Below are positions 9,752-18,774 of a stretch of 25,972 nucleotides of DNA, in pieces. A model generated the notes under the pieces. The model made no database searches, was not told the DNA's origin, and saw only the letters and a program-made list of their open reading frames with translations. How positions within the stretch are numbered: the first letter of the stretch is position 1; each line of letters starts with the position of its first letter. The stretch comes from Pelargonium cotyledonis (lineage: Eukaryota > Streptophyta > Magnoliopsida > Geraniales > Geraniaceae), in the NCBI GenBank assembly GCA_036897625.1, contig JAYMTA010000620.1, positions 1-25,972 on the forward strand, in the 5' to 3' direction. The position numbers and the translations under genes were made by a program.

Positions 9752-10684
9752 TTATTTGTTATAGTGCAACAAAATCCAGTTATACTTATTCATACTTTGA
9801 GCCATAAACAAATTTTCTAGTTTATCCCATTCTTCAGCATAACTAGCTTGACTGTCACTACTCCAACAATAAGCTTTATAGTGGCCATACTTTTTGCAAT
9901 TGTAACATTGAACATTACCTCTTGGTTTGGACTCATAGCTTCTGCCTCTTCCTCTATTGGCGCTTCTCCTTTTAAATGAGCCACCTCTTCTGCCTCCACC
10001 AAACCTTGCATTGTCTCTTGACCATTCTCCTTTCATTTGAAAGGCTTGCTATTCCATATCTTCGCCTTCCTTGCTACTTTTGGCCCTGATGATCCTAGGC
10101 TCATGAGATTGTAAAGAACCTATCAATTCATCCATTGTGTAACTGGATAAATCTTTGGACTCTTCAATTGTAGCAATAACATGGTCAAATCTAAAAGGCA
10201 AACTTCTCAATACTTTGGTCACCACGGTCTTCTCTGTGATCAAATCTCCATAAGCCTTCATCTGGTTCACGATACCATAAACTCTTGAAAGAAAGGCTTG
10301 CACATCTTCTTCAGACATCATTTGCAGGTTCTCGAACTCTCGGTGTAGAGACTATAACACGACAGCTACAACTGTAGACGGACCATGGTAGGACACTTGC
10401 AAAATGGTCCATGTTTCCTTGGTCGTTGATGCTCCTGCAATCTTAGAGAAGATAGACTCATGCACTGCTTGTTGTATGAAAAACAATGCCTTAGAGTCTT
10501 TCTTGATGCTTTCCTTTAGTCTTGCTTTCTCGTCATCTAATTTGTAACCATATTCAACAAGATCCCACAAATCTTGTGACTCGAAGAGAGTCTTCATCTT
10601 GATGCTCCAATACTCATAGTTGTCTCCCCTGAAAACTGGAATTGTTGGTTGAGATACACTCACTGCACCATTTGCTCCAGCCAT
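9752..10684 (-). pseudogene. copia gag with nucleocapsid zinc knuckle
   Basis: One continuous minus-strand frame starts at the ATG at 10684 (MAGANGAVSVSQPTIPVF) and is interrupted by two in-frame TAG codons, at 10352-10354 and 10049-10051. It shows YEYWSIKMKTLFESQDLWDL, then TKETWTILQVSYHG, FRFDHVIATIEESKDL and the UBN2-type end. A basic Arg/Gly/Ser-rich stretch follows, with a CCHC knuckle CYNCKKYGHYKAYC (9866-9907). Gag forms the virus-like particle that packages the RNA. The protease that should follow is scrambled: near 9750-9790 the W-x-L is followed by an insertion of about 30 bases instead of an Asp-Ser-Gly active site. Confidence 0.9.
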
Positions 10685-10700
10685 TGCTTCGGCTTTCTAA

Positions 10701-10712
10701 GCTCTGATACCA
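10701..10712 (-). other. Primer binding site (initiator tRNA-Met)
   Basis: On the minus strand TGGTATCAGAGC lies four bases inside the 5' LTR. It is complementary to the 3' end of initiator methionine tRNA, the usual primer of plant copia elements. Confidence 0.92.
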
Positions 10713-10715
10713 AAA

Positions 10716-11075
10716 TGTTGGGTGCACAACGAAATATGAGTCAAGTAATGAAGAAACTGACAGACACAATTTCATATAAGAGTGACTAGAAGGATTTGAG
10801 AAATCTTTGCTAACTGATTCTCATTGATTTTTGGCATACTATAAAACACGAAAATGTCACTATTTAAAGATTAAGATAAGCTAGAATAAATCCTATAATT
10901 AAGCTACAATTAACCACTATCTTAATTGATAAATAACTGCTAATTTATTTGCGTAAATAAAGATTTGTAATGGTCGTGATGATTTCTTCATTGTAACTCC
11001 ACTCCTCCATCATCTTCAATGCTGAATGTACCACTCTCAATATTGTAGGAGTGATTTTTTATCACATCTCCAACA
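10716..11075 (-). repeat. 5' LTR of the copia element
   Basis: This 360-bp LTR begins TGTTGGGTGCAC and ends ATCTCCAACA, and matches 6649-6992 throughout with many differences. It would hold the element promoter. The host sequence right of 11075 belongs to the 3' flank of UGT copy 1. Confidence 0.92.
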
Positions 11076-11293
11076 ATACAAGCTGATAAGTTTCTCTCAA
11101 CCTTTCAGGCCATGCAGTTTCTAAACAAAGGCATCCATGTATTCTTGGGTATTTCATTTCTTATTTATCCAAATTGAATACATCAATTCTGGAAAGACAA
11201 TGTTTTCATGATACATTACAATTAGCTAGATAGCAAATCCATACACTAAAGGTTTGGTTTTCCAGATGCAACATATATAAGTGTACATGTAAC

Positions 11294-12643
11294 TCATTGC
11301 AGAATATGGTGCAAATTTTGGATAAAAGCCTCAAAATATTCTTCTTGCAAGCTCTTCCTGGAAAGCAAGTCCTTGAGATTTACATGGTTGGTCTTCACAA
11401 GGCAAGCCACTTCACTTTTATTGTCCATCACTGACTCAATTGCTTGGCTCAAGCTCTCCTTGGAAACCCACCTATTTTCTCCTGATCTCTCTACTTCAAT
11501 TGCAACTTCCAGTTCTTCTACTAGTAACCTTGCATTGATGATTTGGTCAGCAAGAAATGGTACAAGAACAATTTGGCATTCACTAAGCAATGACTCCCAC
11601 ATGGACCCAAAACCACAGTGACTCACAAAACACCCAACTGATGGATCCTCAAGAATTGCTGTCTGTGGTGCCCAACCCCCATGAACCCATCCTCTCTCTC
11701 CAACTCTCTCCTCAAATCCCTCCGGCAACGCCTCGGCCACCGTCTTGCACCCCACCGGTGGCGACAAGGCCGCCAAGAACGGCCGTCCGGACAGCTCAAA
11801 TCCTAGGAGCAGTTCTTGAAACTGGATCTTTTGCAGTGTAATTTGACTTCCAAAAGCACAATACACCAATGAGCCTTTCTCGAACATGCCTAGCCATTTT
11901 GTCCATTTCTCTTCGAGCTGGTCATCTTTAGCTTGTGTTTTAGGCAAAACTGTCCCTGTCGCCAACACAGGCTTCTGGTACCCTTTAGCTATGTAGTCAC
12001 AAAATGGCCCTTCGATTTCAACACAAGTCCTAACCGCAATAGCATCATTTTCTCTCAAGCTAGTTGTGAGACGTTAGAACAAAGACAGTCCGCCCCCGAA
12101 GTCTCCGGTAAGGTCAGCTCTCGCTTCCACGATCTCATTGGCTTTCAATCTGAACTTATGAGATGTCTCTTCCGGTTTCATCGCCTCCGGTGTAGGTGTT
12201 AGGCCAAGTGCAATTGTGGCTGCACTCACTGTAGAATATTGAATTGTCTTGATGTTGAGTTGCTTAGCTAGTGATGGAACCCAATAGGCGAAGTCAAAGA
12301 GCACAACATGAGGCATGAGAGTGGCTAAAAGGTGTTCAACTTGGTCTCTAGTTTGGTCGAGGGCGGCACTGAGAAGGCCATGGAGATGAATGGGTACATC
12401 GGAGCATGTCTCGGCGACCGGAGGGAGGCCTTGGACATGGGGGATGGTGAGGGGAAAGAAGTGGATGAGATTTGGGTGGTGGCTTAGTTTCTGTATCTTG
12501 GGTTGTGCAGATTTGGGGAGCAAGAAGGAGACTTTGTGGCCTCTCTCAGCAAGCTTGTTGGAGAGATGAAGGTAAGGAGTGAAGTGGCCATAGGCAAACC
12601 ATGGGAACATGGCTACATGGATTTGGTTATTGGTTTTGGCCAT
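11294..12643 (-). pseudogene. UGT79-type UDP-glycosyltransferase, copy 1, one nonsense codon
   Basis: This intronless 450-codon frame (449 residues plus TGA) has the usual length for group A UGTs. The start MAKTNNQIHV is shared with copy 2. It is interrupted only by TAA at 12074-12076 (codon 190), where copy 2 has GAA. N-terminal acceptor domain: catalytic His20 in FAYGHF and partner Asp117 in VVLFDFAYW. C-terminal donor domain: a 44-residue PSPG box at residues 324-367 (11543-11674), from WAPQ to the final DQ, with SHCGFGSMWESL. Motifs such as GLPPVAETCSDVP and the QFQELLLGFE region place it in the UGT79 family. These enzymes extend sugars on flavonoid or anthocyanin glycosides in the cytosol; the exact acceptor and donor cannot be read from sequence. 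As written only 189 residues of acceptor domain would be made. A base error in the assembly is possible. Confidence 0.9.
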
Positions 12644-12719
12644 TTCTTTTCTTGAAACTAACCTTAATTTGTTTTGTGTTATGTTTTCCTTGCTTCAAGA
12701 CTTGCTTGGTTTTGATCTA

Positions 12720-12727
12720 TATTTATA
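12720..12727 (-). promoter_or_regulatory. TATA box of UGT copy 1
   Basis: TATAAATA on the minus strand lies about 77 bases upstream of the ATG at 12643. The same word sits at the same distance in front of copy 2, and the region between TATA and ATG is conserved between the copies, which supports it as a real core promoter. Confidence 0.6.
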
Positions 12728-13410
12728 TTGATGCTGTATGCTCATGGTGTATGTGACGAGAGATTTTAGTTCATTAATTCGTTTTTTTTTTTTTTAATTA
12801 TTGAAGGTAGGTGCTCGTGGAGTACGTGGGTCTTAATTTGAACCCATCCATTGACTTAATAGTGTCTTCTTTTTCAAGTTTGGAAGAACGTGAGTCAGTT
12901 TCCAATCCCGTCCGTGATTAGTTCAGTTTTGTTGGAATAAAATGATTTCTTTCTTTCCACACCAAATGACAAAAGTGTACTTATATAATATATGGTACCG
13001 TTTCGATTAACATTTTTGGTTTGAGAATGAAAATGGAGAATGAGAATGTGAATGGAAATGAGATTCTCATTGACGGTGTTTGGATTAAATCACACTCATT
13101 CCTATTCTCATTCCCTCACCCTTAAGCAATTTGATTCCCACCCATGTTGAATGAAATGAGATTCTCATTCTTATGTCTTTCCTTTTTATTTTACGATTCA
13201 ATCTTTAAAAATTTATAACTTTGTGTTCGGATGTCCGATTAACATAATTTTTTTTATTTCATAAAACTTTCCGGGATGAACATTATTATAATTATAAAAT
13301 TTTCAAATAATGCATATATATGACTTGAAATTCTGGAACATCATAAAAAAATTAAAAACAAAAACAAAATTTCGAAATCAGTTTCGTATTCGAATTTCAC
13401 ACACACACAT

Positions 13411-13890
13411 ATGTACATTCAAAACAAGTTGCGACGATTCAAATTTTGCATCGGGTTTGAATTTATGTTTTCAAATTCGAATTTATAATTCGAATATGAT
13501 CCCAAAGAAGTTTGGGTTAAATGAAATCGATTTTTGAATTTAATTAACATATATACCAACACACACCCACACATATGTACATTCAATATTAGTTGTGACA
13601 ATTCAAATTTCTCATTGAATCTGAACTTATGTTTTCGAATTCGAATTTATAAACATAAATTCGAATCTGATCAGAAAGAAGTTCGGATTAGATGAAATTG
13701 AATTTAATTAACACACATATATAGAGACACACACACATGTATGTACATTCAAAATCAGTTGTAACGATTCAAATTTCGTATCGGATTTAAATTTATGTTT
13801 TCAAATTCAAATTTGCATACATAAATTACAGTCCGATCCAAAAGAAGTTCGAATTAGATGGAATCAAATTTGAATTTATATATATATATA
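13411..13890. repeat. Three tandem copies of a 165-bp repeat
   Basis: Units start at ATGTACATTCAA at 13411, 13575 and 13741, so the periods are 164 and 166 bp. Each contains GATTCAAATTT, TTATGTTTTC-AATTC-AATTT and AAAGAAGTT-G---TA-ATGAAAT. The copies differ at a good number of sites. Short ACACAC tracts precede each unit. The array ends in a (TA)n run. Confidence 0.8.
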
Positions 13891-13898
13891 TATATATA
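13877..13898. repeat. (TA)11 microsatellite
   Basis: Eleven uninterrupted TA units lie at the end of the 165-bp array. Confidence 0.95.
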
Positions 13899-14256
13899 AC
13901 TTTGATCCATTAAAGCTCGCTATCCGTTTAAACAAATCTACACACGAGCAATTCTAGTTATTTTAATCACGAATAATGATTTTTTTTATATAAAAAATTG
14001 TAACGCTTATCAAATTTTAAATGAACAGTAACATTTATTTTTTGTATAATTATTTAGGCATGTGTAAAAGTACGAATAATTTGATCGATTTCATTTTTAA
14101 CAATTTTTTATTTTTGTTAACTAAATAATAACAATTGGAAGAAAATGATTTTCATTCCCACACTTTAGTTTTTCCAAACAAAATTATATGGAAATGACAA
14201 TAGCAATGAGAATGAAAAGAATGACCATCGAAATTCTAATTCAAACGCAGCGTCAA

Positions 14257-14830
14257 ATCTACTATTTCAAATCAAATGCAGATTTCCAAACATTAGTATT
14301 TGTTGAAATTTATTAGCAACAATGAACGATGTACCAACGAACATGGAGAAAGCATATATCACACGGAAAGTTTTAGAGAACGTGGAGAGCATCATATATA
14401 TATATATACACTCTCTTTTTTTCGTATATACTTTGCAAGTGTCCCATTTTGGTTTTCTATACTAGGTTTCCACAACTGTACGAGGATGAATTATAACAGT
14501 AATTGATTACCTTATCGAAGATACTTACATATATGAAAATCTAACTATTTAGGGTATAGTGAGGTGTATAATTGCATTACATATTGATGCTTTTGTAATA
14601 GATAGTAGAGAAACAAATATATACTCAACTCTAATATATAACAGCTGGTTGCAAATAAATTTGAAATGCTTATGCATTAATTATGTAATTATGAAGAGGC
14701 GGATTTCAGGAACTAAGAAGCTTATATTAAATCAGAAAAATCAATACAAATTCTACCGAATAAATGATTTAGCTAAAATAAAATAAATGCTAGCAAACAA
14801 GAGATTACCAAACCCAAAGCAACCAACATC
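14257..14830. other. Non-genic AT-rich spacer
   Basis: No gene or recognisable element seen. It holds an (AT)n tract near 14396-14409. The open frames here are short and have biased composition. Confidence 0.5.
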
Positions 14831-14997
14831 AGTCTTAGCATAAATATGACATAACGTCAAAGTAAATCAAACTAAAGACACTAAACAAACCCTCCCCTTC
14901 AATCTGTACTACAACTAACACCATCAACACCCTAAAATTGACCATCACACGTGCAAAGCTAACATCCAGAAAAATCAAGACGAAAGCACTGGAATCC

Positions 14998-15450
14998 TCC
15001 CCATCAACTTGAATAAGCAAGCCAAAGGCATTGCAAGCCAAAGGCGTGAACAATTGAACACGAAGTTTAAGATGATTGCGTGATAGTTGTTGTCAACCCC
15101 CCTCCATTATCGGGTCTGTCATCTGGTTTGATAACAAACTTGAAAGTTGATCCGAGGGCTACAATATTCGAACCACCATCTTCCAAGCCACCTTCTCGTT
15201 CCCTGCAATCGTCATAGATCTCCAATTGCCCTACGCACACACCAATCCAAAAGAGATCACCGCGAATCTACGCTGCCAATACACACACCTAACAACCCCT
15301 TAACTTGCTATCAAAGCAAGACTCGATATCTAAATGAGAAAGACCGTAATTAGTTATCTATTAACTCAAGAGACCACTGCCGCTCTGAAAATTAGGTGCA
15401 ACTGTACAAAAAACGGTAACTGACTCTCGAAACGGTAGAAGAAAAAGAAG
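14998..15450. repeat. Diverged duplicated segment, copy A
   Basis: It matches copy B at 15865-16335 in the same order: CTCCCCATCAACTTGAATAA, ACCTTCTC, CACACCAA, GCGAATCTACGCTG, AACTTGCTATCAAA, TATCTAAA and GACTCTCGAAACGG. The match is patchy, with many substitutions and indels. The direction of the original unit is unknown, but poly-purine and UTR-like composition favours the minus strand. No intact reading frame remains. Confidence 0.65.
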
Positions 15451-15585
15451 GTGGATTTCAAATTAATTGTTGGGAAACAAATATTTTCCAATGCCAAAAA
15501 TAGGTTGCATAGAATTTTGAGTTTTATTCGTTATTTGTGTCATTTATTAAAAGTTGCAAATCATAAAAACAACGGTGGATGTAGG

Positions 15586-15948
15586 TTAACTTGAAATTTC
15601 ACAACGTGTTGCCAATAATATAAGTTCATCATTTGCATAGTTTAATACAAGCCAATAAATGATACCGTCATGAACACAACGTGTCTTTTTATATATAACA
15701 CAAAAGCTAATATTTGACGATAATAAAGACAAGTCTGACAAAAAAATTGAAGACCTAACTAACTCGTGAGCCTCTCGGTTCGCAGACCAACACGAAAATA
15801 GAAATCTGACATTAGCCACAATGTCTAAAATATCATGAATAATCAAACCAAATGTACTAAATTTCTCCCCATCAGCTTGAATAATCAAGTTGAATGCATT
15901 GAAGTCCTCCCCTCCAACTTGAGAAGCACGAATAATGCATGATTTCAC
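15586..15948 (-). pseudogene. Possible RNase H-like remnant of a LINE
   Basis: This 120-codon minus frame includes IIHDILDIVANVRFLF, a short link and SANREAHELVRSS. That combination resembles the end of the RNase H-like domain (RVT_3) at the 3' end of plant LINEs, where a D-I/L-x-x-L helix is followed by R-x-x-N-x-x-A-H-x-L-A-R. The later part of the frame has no clear match. The catalytic residues of the domain cannot be placed, so it is at most a fragment. It overlaps the left end of repeat copy B. Confidence 0.35.
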
Positions 15949-16335
15949 TTGAAGTTTAAGTTGACCACATGGAGTGTTTTGCCAACCGCCTCACTATCGT
16001 GTATGCAATCTGTTTCAACAACAAAATCGAAAGCTGATCTAATGATTCCGACCAAATCAACACCTTCAACGCCACCTTCTCCTTCTCTACAACCACCTTC
16101 TGCCGCTCTGCGCGCACACCAACCAGAAAATCCACTACGAATCTATGCTGTCACTCAACAAATAAACCCTAACAAAACCTGAACTTGCTATCAAAAAAAG
16201 AGCTCACTATCTAAACAAGAAAAACTCCAATTCAATATATTTAAATTCAAGAAACTGTCACCGCTTTGAAATCAAGAGCAGTCATACCAAAACAAAAATT
16301 CTATTCGACTCTCAAAACGGCAGAGAGAAAGAGAT
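15865..16335. repeat. Diverged duplicated segment, copy B
   Basis: This is the partner of 14998-15450, in the same orientation about 870 bp away. It is likely a tandem pair of fragments from one repeat family, possibly the 3' part of a LINE. Confidence 0.65.
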
Positions 16336-16344
16336 ACACATAAA

Positions 16345-16985
16345 CACAATGTGTTTAATGTGCTCCGAGTAATCTTCAGTGTTTTCATTCATATTTTCAT
16401 TCGTATAAGTGTATTTTAGTTAAATAAACTTGATGTCATCCGTACCATTGTTTTGTATTTAAATAAACTTGATGAAAGAAAACAATCACGCGTCAATTTT
16501 CATTTGATGCTAGTAAGAAACTCACTTTTGCAAATAGATATTTCAACATTTTTATTGATGATGTTGATATGGTAAAAAAAACATGTTGGCATATAGTATT
16601 GTTCAACATACAAATACATGTTGCCAATTCACTGAAAAAAGCGTTAAAACTATGGTATCATGTCAGAACTATAAAAAAAGTTACCAATAAAATTTCCAAT
16701 ATTGCAAAATGTCATTTGTTACACTATCTAATGCAACCCCTCGAAAAAGTTAATTGTGCATATGAAATTAGAAACGCTCAAAACCTACGTTCCATCACTT
16801 TGGTTAGGTTCCAATATGAGGTCAAATCTACTACTGATGAAGAGCAGATAAATTAAAAGAGAGTGCATGAAAAATTGAACCAATATTCTTCTTTCCTAAC
16901 TATTCAACATCAACGACATTATATGATTACTTTAGATAGACACACAAAAACAAAGTGGTTATTTTGTAACAAAGATGATATCAAA
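16345..16985. other. Non-genic sequence, one unrecognised open frame
   Basis: A 95-codon plus-strand frame (16569-16856) is rich in K, I and N and has no recognisable motif. There is no promoter or neighbour to support it. I see nothing else here. Confidence 0.4.
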
Positions 16986-16997
16986 ATCACTTAATTA

Positions 16998-17226
16998 TTA
17001 ACATCAATGAGCACAATTTCGCCGTCATCGAGAGGATCTTGGTATTTTTCTTTATAGTTAGCTCTTTTCATGATAGTTTTCGTTTTTTGTTTCTTGAGTG
17101 ACCGGTCCTTTCTCATACTTGAGTTAGGTTCGGGTCTTTTTCTTTGTACTTTTATTTGTACTTTTATTTCATACCTTCGGGCGCATTTAATAAAAGTTAT
17201 CGCTTGCTTATGAAAAAAAAAAAAAT
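16998..17226 (+). mobile_element. Possible 5'-truncated LINE tail with poly(A)
   Basis: About 230 bases, with no tRNA-like boxes, end in GCTTATG and 13 A. The SINE at 4181-4409 carries the same GCTTATG-poly(A) end. ATTAACA occurs just before the segment (16992-16998) and ATTAACA just after the A-run (from about 17226), which may be a short target duplication. It could instead be an unrelated A-rich stretch. Confidence 0.35.
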
Positions 17227-17229
17227 TAA

Positions 17230-17680
17230 CAAGGTCTTCCACTGCAGTCTAAATCCCTAAAATCGCAGCCGATAGATTTTGTTGCGGTAGCCGCCATCTC
17301 AAAAGCGGGGCGCTCCTCCTATAAGTAAAAGATTTCCCTTTAACAATCAGTCCACGCGGTTAAATCTTTTGAACTACGGTTTTGAGCTTTTTTACTGCAG
17401 ATTTTAAACTACAATTTGAACATCTTGGAACTGCTGGGCTATCTTATTGAATGCAGCTTCAACTGCAGACTGCAGTCTTTGCCTCATTTTTTTTTTAACA
17501 AGTGCAGCAACCATTGCAACCAAATATCATCATTGGCAATTGCAAACAACTAAATCTCATACAAACTAACTTTTAATATTTTGAAACCTCAAAATCATTA
17601 AATACCACAATACTAATATTAACAGTTAAAATCATGCTATTAAGAAATCAATTTAAGATAAAAATGGCGAGTCACCGAAA
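17230..17680. other. Non-genic spacer
   Basis: No gene seen. CTGCAG and ACTGCAGT words repeat near 17395-17480, which may mark a decayed DNA transposon, but no ends could be defined. Confidence 0.4.
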
Positions 17681-17683
17681 AAA

Positions 17684-18389
17684 TTGTCTTTATGCTCTGT
17701 AGCATTCAGGTCTTCAAAGATTTGGGTAAAAAGCATACAAGGTGAGGCGGCGGCGGTTTGGTCAGCGCAAGGAGGGCGAGGAGGACCGGAATCAGTGAAG
17801 GACAAAGGTGAGGAGTGGAGTCGGTGGAAACGGAAGGTAGAAGAGCGACCGGAGATCAGGAGAGGGGCGAGATCTGGAATGGCGGACCAATTAACTAGGG
17901 CAGGAGTACGTTCGGCTTGCTGGCTAATGCGGAGGAGGAGGATGGAGGACATGTGTGGATGGAAGAGTTACTGGCGGAAGCTGATAAGGTCCGCCTAGAG
18001 AAATGAGATCTAGGGGTCGGCACTGTAGTGGAGGTGACGGACCATTTCCAGTTGAGGTGCTCGAAGATCGTGTTGAGTATTGGGGTCTTCGGTTGGTCGT
18101 TGTTGGAGTGCAGAGTATGTGGGAGTGGATGTTGTCTGAGGTAGCCATATCGGGTCTCGTGTTAGGATTTGAGGTGCCAGGGTTGGGGTTGCTATTTCAG
18201 GGTCGGTTTATGGTAGTTTCCTTTCAGTTTATTTGCAAGTTTTATATTCGAGAACATATGCTTCCTCAGAGGTTTTGGATCAGCGATGTAGTAGCTCGTA
18301 GGTATATTCGAATTTCTATTTTTATGTCTAGTTTAGGTAGTGTTGCTCTAGGTTTCTTGGATGTAACTCTTCATTTGAGTATGATTTAA
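17684..18389 (+). other. GC-rich stretch with two unrecognised open frames
   Basis: Two plus-strand frames (17684-17998 and 18003-18389) follow each other in a stretch clearly richer in G than its surroundings. The first product is basic (many R and K); the second has hydrophobic segments. I recognise no domain, signal or transposon motif. The strand bias in G could reflect a former coding exon or part of a retroelement. There is no evidence for a functional gene. Confidence 0.25.
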
Positions 18390-18435
18390 GAAATCAATTT
18401 ATGATGAAAACTACTTTAACTTTTCTTTAATTAAT

Positions 18436-18560
18436 TTATTTTTATCAGTTGAGCTACACAACAATGGTGACTAGCTCTTCCCTTTTAGTCCCAAAATCAA
18501 CCCCATACTGGCGACAAGAAGATTCGAACCGAGACCTCAAAGAGAATGCAAAACGCTTAA
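18436..18560. mobile_element. Fragment of the hAT family found at 2694-3405
   Basis: About 115 bp match the interior of the hAT element (about 3155-3285) in the same orientation: TTTTTATC-GTTGAGCTACAC, then CCATAC-G, GAGACCTCAAAGA and CAAAAC-CTTAAA. Read on the minus strand it contains GGTTCGAATC, like a Pol III B box, but no A box lies upstream of it. An A-run follows. Confidence 0.55.
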
Positions 18561-18774
18561 AAAAAAAAAAATTCTTTCATTAATTAGTTGGGAATCAGTT
18601 TCTCATAAACTAGCTAGTTCAGGTACCAAAACCATTTTGTCATAAAAACAAAGTAAACTCCATCAGATCATATATCACAGACACACAAATGAGAAGCTTT
18701 GAATACACACCATGCATATAAGTGTATTAAGATGCCTCTCTCTTTTGCAACACACCACCTGAGAATTCACTCAA

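Larger units (their letters stand above)
6649..11075 (-). mobile_element. Ty1/copia LTR retrotransposon, degenerate but structurally complete
   Basis: The element is 4427 bp and lies on the minus strand. It has two LTRs (6649-6992 and 10716-11075) with TG..CA ends (TGTTGG..CCAACA), an initiator-Met PBS, a polypurine tract, gag, and pol in the copia order protease, integrase, RT, RNase H. The five bases outside the two ends differ (AAGTT at 6644-6648, ATACA at 11076-11080), so there is no target duplication. The left flank is LINE sequence and the right flank is not. The LTRs differ from each other by many substitutions and several indels. Stops and lost catalytic residues in several domains show that it cannot move by itself. 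Confidence 0.93.
12990..14256. mobile_element. TIR transposon with GAGAATGA-rich ends
   Basis: The left end (about 12993-13090) and the reverse complement of the right end (about 14130-14256) resemble each other. Both carry a GTTTxxATTAxxATTT block at the tip, followed by words such as GAGAATGAAAATGG and AATGAGAATG. The interior is AT-rich, without transposase, and contains a three-copy 165-bp tandem repeat and a (TA)n tract. The terminal words recall PIF/Harbinger elements, but no 3-bp target duplication was found, so the class is open. Confidence 0.45.

Noticed and set aside
6649-11075. The copia element as a recent, active copy
   Set aside because: The LTRs are clearly diverged, gag has two stops, and RT and integrase have lost catalytic residues.
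11373-12202. Plus-strand open frames across UGT copy 1
   Set aside because: They are shadows of the minus-strand gene, whose catalytic residues and PSPG box are all in one frame.
16569-16856. 95-codon plus-strand open frame as a small gene
   Set aside because: No motif, no promoter or neighbour support, and AT-driven codon content.
18436-18560. tRNA-like or SINE element, because of GGTTCGAATC on the minus strand
   Set aside because: The A-box-like word lies on the wrong side of the B-box-like word, and the segment matches the interior of the hAT element instead.
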